NCBI GenBank assembly: GCA_003232965.1
Contig: QIKG01000235.1
Location: 1-20,166 of the forward strand
Source of the DNA: Oceanospirillales bacterium
GTDB lineage: Bacteria; Pseudomonadota; Gammaproteobacteria; Xanthomonadales; SZUA-36
Length of the DNA: 20,166 bases
Direction: 5' to 3'
Shown: positions 1 to 6,783 of the stretch, piece by piece
How positions within the stretch are numbered: position 1 is the first letter of the stretch
How the letters are laid out: each line of letters starts with the position of its first letter
Program-made: the position numbers and the translations under genes
Notes under the pieces: model-generated
What the model saw: the letters and a program-made list of their open reading frames with translations, nothing else
What the model was told of the DNA's origin: nothing
Database searches by the model: none

Positions 1-2
1 CT

Positions 3-512
3 TTAACCGGTTATTTTGTTGATTTTAGCTATAACGAGACCACCGGCCGATTGCTACAAACTACTGCCAGCGATGGCCGCACGGTTAGTTACACCCATGA
101 TGACCTCAGCGGTCTAACCCGAGGTAATCTTATCCAGGTTACTGGGCTGGAAAGTATTGTGCAGAGCTTTGCCTATACTGATGCCGTTGATGATCATAAT
201 ATAACCAGTATCCAGACCAGTGCAGATGCAACCCCAGTCATCAATATTTACGATAACCAGGACCGGGTAGTGCAACAGGACTATGGTAATCACACTACAA
301 TATTTGATTATGTCATCGACCGTGGTAAAACTGTTGTCAGTGAGACCATCAGGGATGCTCAAGGCCAAAACCCCTATACCGTCAGCAGTACCTACGAATT
401 TGATGCGGCGGGTAACTACACCAACAAGATTGATGCTGTGGGTAACGAGCTTCGGCATATTTTTGATGCCAACCGCGACCGCATAACCTATATGCTTAAT
501 GCCAGAAACTAA
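3..512 (+). pseudogene. RHS/YD-repeat protein, internal fragment (3'-truncated)
   Basis: The frame is open from base 3, so the gene begins upstream of the window, and it stops at TAA 510-512. The translation holds several degenerate YD-type repeats of RHS proteins (for example FSYNETTGRLLQTTASDGR, YEFDAAGNYTNKIDAVGN, HIFDANRD). These repeats normally build the hollow beta-cocoon shell of large secreted or surface toxins. RHS proteins usually continue for many hundreds of residues, through a conserved core and then a variable toxin tip; neither is present here. The frame ends abruptly after NARN, just before the repeat array at 520-661. I read it as a gene cut off by a rearrangement. The start of a similar RHS gene lies in the same orientation at the right end of the window. 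Family assignment is firm; the truncation is seen in the sequence; its cause is inferred. Confidence 0.75.
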
Positions 513-787
513 ATTATGTGGCTGTCCTTGATTGTTCTTGATTGTTCCGATTGTTGATGTGGCTGTCCTTGATTGTTTTTTTGTTGATGTGGCTGTCCTT
601 GATTGTTTTCTTGATTGTTTTTTGATTGTTTTTTGGCTGTCCTTGATTGTTTTTGATTGTTGGTCTCAGCATTATCACGATCAATAATGACCACCTTCAA
701 GCCTTCATCAAACAACTCAAGTGCGGCAGTAATTCCTGCCAAGCCGCCGCCAATAATGGCGACATCGTATTCAGATTGTGTGGGCAT
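509..787 (-). pseudogene. FAD-dependent oxidoreductase, N-terminal fragment
   Basis: From ATG 787 the minus strand encodes about 42 recognisable residues: YDVAIIGGGLAGITAALEL is a dinucleotide-binding beta-alpha-beta fold with GxGxxG, followed by GLKVVIIDRD, whose acidic residue ends strand 2 and binds the FAD ribose. After residue 42 (base 662) the frame runs into the repeat array. There it becomes low-complexity NNQGQPHQQ repeats, stopping at 509. Intact members of such flavoprotein families have several hundred residues, so nearly all of the gene is missing. It lies downstream of gabD-gabT on the same strand and may once have been the last gene of that operon, for instance an amine or acyl dehydrogenase. 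The remnant is too short to say which subfamily. A TTG at 799 is a possible alternative start. Confidence 0.7.
520..661. repeat. Short-period direct repeat array (TTGATTGTT / GGCTGTCCTTGATTGTT)
   Basis: Four perfect copies of the 17-mer GGCTGTCCTTGATTGTT start at 520, 561, 591 and 635. The 9-mer TTGATTGTT occurs eight times (starts 528, 538, 569, 599, 611, 622, 643, 653). Bases 551-577 and 581-607 are identical over 27 bases, offset by 30. Spacing is irregular, so this is not a CRISPR and not a clean minisatellite; it looks like nested slippage or a degenerate repeat cluster. It lies exactly between two broken genes: the RHS fragment on the left and the FAD oxidoreductase N-terminus on the right. 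It is therefore likely a recombination or replication-slippage joint. No inverted repeat or transposase is attached. Confidence 0.85.
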
Positions 788-858
788 AGCCGATCTCAAA
801 CTTCAGCAAAAATGTCCTATCAGTCTAACCAGACTGTTTAAAATTTATGCTTGGGTTA

Positions 859-2148
859 TTAGCTTGTGGTGGTTAGACTATTCAGGCAACTGCCAAGTAA
901 TGCCATACCCTCATCGATGAGCGCCATGGGAATGGTTAGTGCCGGCAAAAACCGGATAACATTGCCGCGGATGCCACAGGAAAGCAGAATAACGCCTTTT
1001 TCCGCCGCTGCCGCGACCAATGCTTTGGTTAAGTCGGCATCGGGCTGGCTGGCATCGCCGGCCTTAACCAGCTCCATGGCAATCATCGCACCACGATAAC
1101 GAATATTACCGATTCGGTCGGGGTGGGTCTGCTGTAGCTTAGTCAAATGCTGGTTAAATCTTTGACCAACCTGCTCGGCGCGCGCTATCAAGTTTTCTTC
1201 CTGCATAACTTCCAGCACCGCTAATGCTGCAACACAACCCAGTGGCGAACCACCATAAGTACCACCAAGGCCGCCCGGGTGCGGGGCATCCATAATTTCC
1301 GCTTTGCCCGTAACTGCAGCAATCGGGAAACCACCGGCAATACCCTTGGCCTGGGTCATCAGGTCGGGCTCGACACCGGAGTGCTGCATACAAAACATTT
1401 TTCCGGTACGACCAAAACCTGTCTGAATTTCATCAGCGATGAACACTATGCCATGGCGGTCACAAATTTCCCGTAAGGCCTTGAGAAAATTATCCGGAGC
1501 CGCATAAAAACCGCCTTCACCTTGCACCGGCTCAATAATGATGGCAGCAATATCTTCAGGGTCAATTTCGACCTTAAACAGGGTTTCCAGCTCAGCCAGA
1601 GCAGCCGCTACGCTAATATCGTGGTAGTCAACAGGGAAGGGAGCATGATAAATTTCAGCTGGAAACGGACCAAAGGATTTTTTATAGGGCATTACTTTGC
1701 CGGTTAAACCCATGGTGAAATTTGTACGCCCATGAAAGCCGCCGTTGAAAGCAATAACGCCCCGCCGGCCGGTATAAGAGCGGGCAATTTTTATGGTGTT
1801 CTCAACAGCCTCTGCCCCGGTAGTAACAAATATGGTTTTACATTCAGTTGAAATAGGTGCGGCTGCATTGAGTTTTTCTGCTAATTCAACCGCACTTTCA
1901 TAGGGCGTCACCATCACACAGGTATGGCTAAAGCGCTCTAACTGCTCTGCAACTGCCGCCTGTACTTTCGGGTGGCTGTGGCCGGTATTTACCACCGCGA
2001 TTCCTGTGCCGAAATCAATATAACGCTTGCCTTCAACATCCCAGAGCTCAGCATTTTTAGCACGCTCAATATAGATGCCATTGGCATTGCCCTGACCGCG
2101 TGCAAAGGCGGCCAGTTTACGCTGCTGTAATTTCCGGTTAGTACGCAT
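859..2148 (-). CDS. gabT: 4-aminobutyrate (GABA) aminotransferase, class III PLP-dependent
   Basis: Transfers the amino group of GABA, or a similar omega-amino acid such as 5-aminovalerate, to 2-oxoglutarate, giving succinate semialdehyde and glutamate in the cytoplasm. The protein of 429 residues closely resembles E. coli GabT (426). With the start at ATG 2148, the PLP lysine (in TQAKGIAGGFP) is residue 268, the pyridine-binding aspartate (in FIADEIQTG) is 239, and the glutamates of EPVQGEGG are 206 and 211, matching E. coli numbering. Other family motifs are NTGHSHPKV, TTGAEAVENTIKIAR and GGLGGTYGG. An upstream ATG at 2169 would add seven residues overlapping gabD. I prefer 2148 because GGAGG lies nine bases before it. 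That Shine-Dalgarno sequence overlaps the gabD stop, so the two genes are probably translationally coupled. All catalytic residues are present, so it is likely active. The exact omega-amino acid preference cannot be read from sequence. Confidence 0.93.
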   Translation of the reverse strand: MRTNRKLQQRKLAAFARGQGNANGIYIERAKNAELWDVEGKRYIDFGTGIAVVNTGHSHPKVQAAVAEQLERFSHTCVMVTPYESAVELAEKLNAAAPISTECKTIFVTTGAEAVENTIKIARSYTGRRGVIAFNGGFHGRTNFTMGLTGKVMPYKKSFGPFPAEIYHAPFPVDYHDISVAAALAELETLFKVEIDPEDIAAIIIEPVQGEGGFYAAPDNFLKALREICDRHGIVFIADEIQTGFGRTGKMFCMQHSGVEPDLMTQAKGIAGGFPIAAVTGKAEIMDAPHPGGLGGTYGGSPLGCVAALAVLEVMQEENLIARAEQVGQRFNQHLTKLQQTHPDRIGNIRYRGAMIAMELVKAGDASQPDADLTKALVAAAAEKGVILLSCGIRGNVIRFLPALTIPMALIDEGMALLGSCLNSLTTTS

Positions 2149-2150
2149 TT

Positions 2151-3605
2151 CTAAATTCCTCCCATACACATATATTTAATTTCGAGATAATCCTCAATAC
2201 CATATTTAGAGCCTTCACGACCTGAGCCGGACTCTTTTACCCCGCCAAAGGGTGCCATTTCGTTGGAAATCACCCCCTCGTTAATTCCCACAATGCCATA
2301 TTCAAGCGCTTCACCAACCCGCCAGACCCGGCCAATATCACGGCTGTAAAAATACGCCGCCAGGCCCACATTGGTGTCGTTGGCGATGCGAATGGCCTCA
2401 GTTTCAGTTTGAAATCGGATGACCGGAGCAATTGGGCCAAATATTTCTTCTTTCGCCACCGGCATATCATTGCTTACATCGAGCATTACTGTAGGCTCAT
2501 AAAAACAACTGCCCAGATCACTGCGTTTACCACCAAGGGCAATACGGGCACCCATGGCGATAGAATCCTGCACTAAACGATCCACATCAGCGACGGCTTT
2601 TTCATTAATTAGTGGGCCGGTGGTTGCATTCTTATCCGTGCCTTCACCCAGTTTTAGCTGAGCTGCAACCGTCGCCACCAGTTTTTTTGTAAAAACCTCA
2701 TATACCCCATCCTGAACCAGCACTCGATTGGTACAAACACAGGTCTGGCCACTGTTACGATATTTTGACACCATCAGGCCGTCGATAGCTGCATCCAGGT
2801 CGGCATCATCGAAAACGATAAATGGCGCATTACCCCCCAGCTCCATTGAAGTTTTTTTCAAGGTACCGGCACATTGCTCAACCAGCATTTTTCCAACCTC
2901 TGTTGAGCCGGTAAAAGTTAACTTGCGGATGTCCGGGTGCGATGTTAGTACCGGGCCAATTTCTGATGAGGGCCCGCTGACTACATTAATCACACCTTTT
3001 GGAATGCCCGCACGCAGTGCCAATTCCGCCAACGCAAAGGCCGAAAGCGGTGTTTCTGATGCCGGCTTACAAACCACTGTACAGCCTGCCGCCAGTGCCG
3101 GGGCAATCTTGCGGGTAAGCATAGCGTTCGGGAAGTTCCACGGCGTGATACAGGCAACTACACCTACCGGTTGTTTAATTACCAACAGGCGGCGATCTTT
3201 CGCCGGCTCCGGGATTGTATCCCCGTAGATGCGCTTGGCTTCTTCGGCAAACCACTCAATATAGGCCGCACCATAGACAATTTCGCCACGGGATTCAGCC
3301 AGCACCTTGCCCTGTTCAGCAGTCAGTATCTGTGCCAAATCCTCCTGATTTTCGAGCATCATTTCAAACCAGCGGCGCAATAGGTTTGCTCTTTCCTTAG
3401 CCGTTTTTTGTTGCCATTCCAGCAGCGCTGTACTTGCCGCAACAACCGCAGCTATGGTTTCAGTTTTACCAGCGCTGGCTACCCGCGCAATGGTTTCGCC
3501 ATTAGCAGGATTATCCACAGTAAAGGTACTGCCAGTTTCCAGCCATTGGCCATCGACCAGAATGCGCTCGATTAGCAAAGAGGGATCATTCAGGTGTAGT
3601 GTCAT
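2151..3605 (-). CDS. gabD: Succinate-semialdehyde dehydrogenase, probably NADP-dependent
   Basis: Oxidises succinate semialdehyde (or glutarate semialdehyde) to the dicarboxylate, completing the GABA shunt after GabT. The 484-residue aldehyde dehydrogenase matches GabD in length (482 in E. coli). Visible motifs are ITPWNFPNAM, the cofactor loop CKPASETP, FTGSTEVGK, the general-base glutamate E255 in MELGGNAPF and the nucleophile C289 in SGQTCVCTNR. The KPAS tetrad after strand 2 is the pattern of NADP-using GabD enzymes. The open frame reaches 3713, but ATG 3605 is chosen. It gives the usual N-terminus (LNDPSLLIER, GQWLETGSTFTVDNPANG) and has CAGGAA about seven bases upstream. Two bases separate its stop from the gabT start. 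It is divergent from the MocR regulator at 3867, which most likely controls it. Confidence 0.93.
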   Translation of the reverse strand: MTLHLNDPSLLIERILVDGQWLETGSTFTVDNPANGETIARVASAGKTETIAAVVAASTALLEWQQKTAKERANLLRRWFEMMLENQEDLAQILTAEQGKVLAESRGEIVYGAAYIEWFAEEAKRIYGDTIPEPAKDRRLLVIKQPVGVVACITPWNFPNAMLTRKIAPALAAGCTVVCKPASETPLSAFALAELALRAGIPKGVINVVSGPSSEIGPVLTSHPDIRKLTFTGSTEVGKMLVEQCAGTLKKTSMELGGNAPFIVFDDADLDAAIDGLMVSKYRNSGQTCVCTNRVLVQDGVYEVFTKKLVATVAAQLKLGEGTDKNATTGPLINEKAVADVDRLVQDSIAMGARIALGGKRSDLGSCFYEPTVMLDVSNDMPVAKEEIFGPIAPVIRFQTETEAIRIANDTNVGLAAYFYSRDIGRVWRVGEALEYGIVGINEGVISNEMAPFGGVKESGSGREGSKYGIEDYLEIKYMCMGGI

Positions 3606-3866
3606 TTTATGTTCCTGATAATTGATTAATTGAGCCTGTAAATACATGCCAAAAACCGCATAATGCTTCAACTTTATGCAAGCTGTCGGAGTCACATACG
3701 CAGTGCGAATCAAGCTACGACCGGATGCGATAAAATCTATTCTGGTTCTAGATATCCAGCTACACTTTACGATTTCACCCTGCTAGGCTAATAGATCCAG
3801 ATATGTTAGTTTAATGGTGCCAGATGAAAACCAACGATTTCGAAACTATTAAAACACGGCGTATTT
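3606..3866. promoter_or_regulatory. Divergent gabD / mocR control region
   Basis: This 261-base spacer separates the gabDT pair (-) from the MocR-type gene (+), the classic arrangement for an adjacent MocR/GabR regulator. Two related elements stand out: TAGATATCCAG near 3749-3759 and TAGATCCAGATAT near 3792-3804, spaced about four helical turns apart. The first lies inside the partial palindrome CTGG-N10-CCAG at 3742-3759. MocR regulators often bind pairs of direct repeats, so these are candidate operators, but I cannot test this. A 21-codon reading frame starts at ATG 3824 and overlaps the mocR start in another frame (stop 3887-3889); it could be a leader ORF or chance. No convincing -35/-10 pair is claimed. 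Confidence 0.4.
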
Positions 3867-5711
3867 ATGAAATTTTTAATCAGCCTTGACCCTGAGAGCA
3901 ATCTTAGCTTACAGCATCAAATTCGACAAAAACTGGTTGAGGCCATACTTTCAGGGGCACTGCCGGCCGGTGAACGCCTGATTTCATCGCGCAAACTCTG
4001 CCGGCAACTAAAGATTTCACGCAATACTGTCGTTCTGGCATTCAGCCAACTGGTGGAAGAGGGTTACCTGCACAGTCGGGAACGCAGTGGTTTATTTGTA
4101 AATACCAAAATCCTCGAGGGCCGAATTGGCTACAGCATAAAACCAAGTGAACCAAAAGCTGAGCGTCAGCGTTGGTTGAAAAAAATCACAATCAGCGGGC
4201 TCGACAGGCAACAATACAGCTTTCCTGATGACTGGCAAAACCATCCCCACCCCTTCATCGATGGTTATTTTGATGCCTCCCTTTACCCTGTTTCGCAATG
4301 GCAGGAAGCCAGCCGACTGGCTTTCGGGGCTCTGCAAGCCCATCAAATAGCTGCAGAAAGCACCGCTGATGACCCTATGCTGATCAACGAAATCCGTACA
4401 AAAATATTGCCTCGGCGAGGAGTTTCAGCAAATCGGGATGAAATTCTCATTACATCAGGCAGCCACCATGCGCTCTACTTATTGGCAAATTTATTAACTA
4501 ACAAACGCACCCGCGTGGCCATGGAAGACCCTGGATCACCGGCACTGAGGAGCTCGCTGGCACTCACCCGCAGCATAATCCAGCCCCAGCCGATTGATGA
4601 GCACGGGCTAATCCTTGATGCGCGCCTGAATGACTGCGATCTGGTTTTTGTTACTCCCAGCCATCAGTTGCCCACTGCTGTCACTATGCCCATGAGTCGA
4701 CGTAAACAACTCATTGAGCAGGCTCGCCGGCTTGACCAATTGATTATTGAAGATGACTCCGAGTGTGAGAGCAATTACCTGGCGGCGCCGCAACCGGCTA
4801 TTCGCAGCCTGGATACTGAGAACCGAGTGATTTACCTGTCGTCCCTGCCGAGGGCTCTGGCTCCAGGCCTGGGGCTGGGCTTTATTGTTGCTGCTCCGAG
4901 CCTGATCAGGGAAGCCCGCCGTCTCCGGCGGCTAATGGTTGGCAATCCGCCTAAGAGTAACCAACGAACAGCGGCCTTCTTCATATCTCTGGGGCATTAT
5001 GATGCGTTTATGTCCCGCATCAATAAAATTTTTAGCCAGCGCTGGAATGCTCTGCGCGACGCACTCAATCACTATTTACCGGGCTCAATAAAAACCATTC
5101 CTAACCAGGGTGGCACGGCTTTCTGGGTAAGTTGCCCCTCGCAACTGTCGATTCAGGAGTTGGTCTCCGAGGCCGCTAAATCAGGAATTTTGATCGAGCC
5201 GGTAGCAGACTACTATGCGGACCCAGAATATTTCCAAAAACACCCTGAAAAACAATGTTTTCGCATGGGAGTAACCAGCTTGGACGAAGCCAAAATTCGT
5301 CACGGTGTTAAAAAACTGGCCGAGTTGATCCGCGCACTTTCCGGCAAGCAATGGATCACGCTGGAAAACCACCCACATACACCCCTGAGTGGCGAACAAA
5401 TACAGCGACAACTGGCAGCCGCGACATTGTTGACCAAAACTGTATATGGCGCACCTTGCACAATTGAGCTAAGGGCAGATGGGTCCATGGTTGGCTGTGC
5501 AGGACATGCCGATGAGGAGCATGATATTGGGCGCTGGTGGGTAGAGGGAAACCGTTGGTTTCGCCAGTGGGAAGACTGGGCCTATGGTGAAAAATTAGGC
5601 TTTTATGTCACCGTGAACGCCGGTCAAATCTCATGGTTTAATCAAAACGGACGGATTATCGATACCGCTGTTATCAAACAAAACGACAGACTAAAAATGC
5701 AACTGGTCTAG
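3867..5711 (+). CDS. MocR/GabR-type regulator (wHTH + aminotransferase-like) with extra C-terminal domain; PLP lysine missing
   Basis: The protein has 614 residues. Residues about 8-80 form a GntR winged helix-turn-helix (LSLQHQIRQKLVEAILSGAL, SRKLCRQLKISRNTVVLAF, YLHSRERSGLFV). Residues about 130-490 are a fold-type I aminotransferase-like domain with the MocR landmarks ITSGSHHALYL, MEDPGSPALR, VTPSHQLPTAVTMPMSRR and IIEDDSECES. Where GabR-type proteins have FSK(S/T)L with the Schiff-base lysine, this one reads LPRAL, so R329 (AGG 4851-4853) replaces lysine. The phosphate-binding arginine of the usual GLRLGY is G336 (GLGLGF). About 115 further residues (500-614: DGSMVGCAGHA, DIGRWWVEGNRWFRQWEDW) resemble small DUF995-like ligand domains; this is a tentative reading. 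Typical MocR proteins are about 450-500 residues. Being divergent from gabDT suggests it controls them, and perhaps the rightward genes. The Shine-Dalgarno sequence is weak. Confidence 0.88.
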   Translation: MKFLISLDPESNLSLQHQIRQKLVEAILSGALPAGERLISSRKLCRQLKISRNTVVLAFSQLVEEGYLHSRERSGLFVNTKILEGRIGYSIKPSEPKAERQRWLKKITISGLDRQQYSFPDDWQNHPHPFIDGYFDASLYPVSQWQEASRLAFGALQAHQIAAESTADDPMLINEIRTKILPRRGVSANRDEILITSGSHHALYLLANLLTNKRTRVAMEDPGSPALRSSLALTRSIIQPQPIDEHGLILDARLNDCDLVFVTPSHQLPTAVTMPMSRRKQLIEQARRLDQLIIEDDSECESNYLAAPQPAIRSLDTENRVIYLSSLPRALAPGLGLGFIVAAPSLIREARRLRRLMVGNPPKSNQRTAAFFISLGHYDAFMSRINKIFSQRWNALRDALNHYLPGSIKTIPNQGGTAFWVSCPSQLSIQELVSEAAKSGILIEPVADYYADPEYFQKHPEKQCFRMGVTSLDEAKIRHGVKKLAELIRALSGKQWITLENHPHTPLSGEQIQRQLAAATLLTKTVYGAPCTIELRADGSMVGCAGHADEEHDIGRWWVEGNRWFRQWEDWAYGEKLGFYVTVNAGQISWFNQNGRIIDTAVIKQNDRLKMQLV

Positions 5712-5768
5712 TCCAAACCTCAAATCTGGATCTATCATTCATCGCTAAAACTGGGTAAATTAGCTAAA

Positions 5769-5785
5769 AGCGCGGAATACGCGCT
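5769..5785. other. Small perfect hairpin in front of the amidase gene
   Basis: AGCGCG (5769-5774) and CGCGCT (5780-5785) pair perfectly around the loop GAATA. The hairpin sits in the 92-base gap between the MocR-type gene and the amidase, just before the GAGG ribosome-binding site at 5793-5796. No T-run follows on the + strand, so it is not a standard terminator in that direction. It may be a 5'-leader structure or chance. Confidence 0.35.
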
Positions 5786-5803
5786 ATAAAGCCGAGGTAA
5801 CCC

Positions 5804-6664
5804 ATGTCGAAATTTTCAATAGCCGGCCTCCAACTGGAACTGGATAATAAAAATAATTTGCCCTTGCTGGCGAAAGAAATTGATACCGCCATGGCGCGCT
5901 TCCCATGGATCGATATGCTGGTGTTGGGGGAGCTATCTGCATACGGCACCAATACCGATCACGCTCAGAAGCAGGGTGAAGAAATTGAGACTTTTTTCAG
6001 CAAGCTGGCAGCCAAACATAATATTTGGCTAATCCCCGGCTCCTATTTTCAATCAATTTCAGATAAAGTCTATAACACCGCTTTAGTGATTAATCCAGCA
6101 GGAGAAATCATTGAGCGCTATCACAAAATTTATCCTTTTTATCCTTACGAAAAAGGCGTGAGTGCCGGCGACCAATTTGTGGTTTTTGAAGTGCCTAATA
6201 TAGGCAAGTTCGGACTGATGATCTGCTATGACCAGTGGTTTCCCGAGTTAACCAGAAATCTTTGTTGGATGGGTGCAGAAGTAATTATCTGCCCAACTAT
6301 GACCAACAGCATTGATCGAAAAAACGAACTGGTGCTGGCGCAGGCCAACGCTATCAGCAATCAATGTTATTTCATCAACATTAACTCTGCAGGCAAGCTT
6401 GGTTATGGCGAATCCATCATTGTCGGACCTGAGGGAGAAACCATCCATAAAGCGGGTTTTGGCGACGAGCTGATTGCTGTTGAGTTGGATCTAAAGCGGG
6501 TCCGCAATGTGCGCGAACGCGGCGTGCACGGCTTGGGGCAAGTATTAAAAAGTTTCCGGGATCAGCAGCTTGAATACCCCGTATACATAGACAGGAAGAA
6601 CCTGGGGGCATTTGCTCAACTGGGCGCACTGGAAGTACCGCAATCAAAATACCGGGATTCCTGA
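5804..6664 (+). CDS. Nitrilase-superfamily carbon-nitrogen hydrolase (probable amidase)
   Basis: The cytoplasmic enzyme of 286 residues is the usual length for single-domain members of the superfamily, which hydrolyse amides, N-carbamoyl compounds or nitriles. The catalytic triad is visible: E43 in LVLGELSAYG, K108 in RYHKIYPFYPYE and the nucleophile C141 in GLMICYDQWFPE. The second glutamate near E116 is also in place. The C-terminal part GLGQVLKSFRD suggests an amidase branch rather than a true nitrilase, but subfamily and substrate cannot be fixed by eye. A clear GAGG lies six bases before ATG 5804. It follows the MocR-type regulator on the same strand, close to gabDT, so release of GABA or another amino acid from an amide is a reasonable guess. 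omega-Amidase, N-carbamoylputrescine-amidase-like and 4-guanidinobutyramide-type activities are the alternatives. Confidence 0.87.
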   Translation: MSKFSIAGLQLELDNKNNLPLLAKEIDTAMARFPWIDMLVLGELSAYGTNTDHAQKQGEEIETFFSKLAAKHNIWLIPGSYFQSISDKVYNTALVINPAGEIIERYHKIYPFYPYEKGVSAGDQFVVFEVPNIGKFGLMICYDQWFPELTRNLCWMGAEVIICPTMTNSIDRKNELVLAQANAISNQCYFININSAGKLGYGESIIVGPEGETIHKAGFGDELIAVELDLKRVRNVRERGVHGLGQVLKSFRDQQLEYPVYIDRKNLGAFAQLGALEVPQSKYRDS

Positions 6665-6783
6665 AACAGCGACATTACAAACTGGACCCATGGTTACACA
6701 TGAATTGGTCCTACAAGATATCAAACAGCTACTGTAGTTTATTCAGTAGGAAATTTTTATTTAATTGGGTTGAGGCATAAAAA

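Noticed and set aside
114..458. Minus-strand ORF of 114 codons under the RHS fragment
   Set aside because: It is the antisense shadow of the YD-repeat frame and shows no domain or ribosome-binding site.
520..661. CRISPR-like repeat array
   Set aside because: Repeat units are 9-27 bases with irregular, overlapping spacing and no unique spacers of constant length; there are no cas genes.
2728..3228. Plus-strand ORF of 166 codons inside gabD
   Set aside because: Antisense shadow of a fully conserved aldehyde dehydrogenase.
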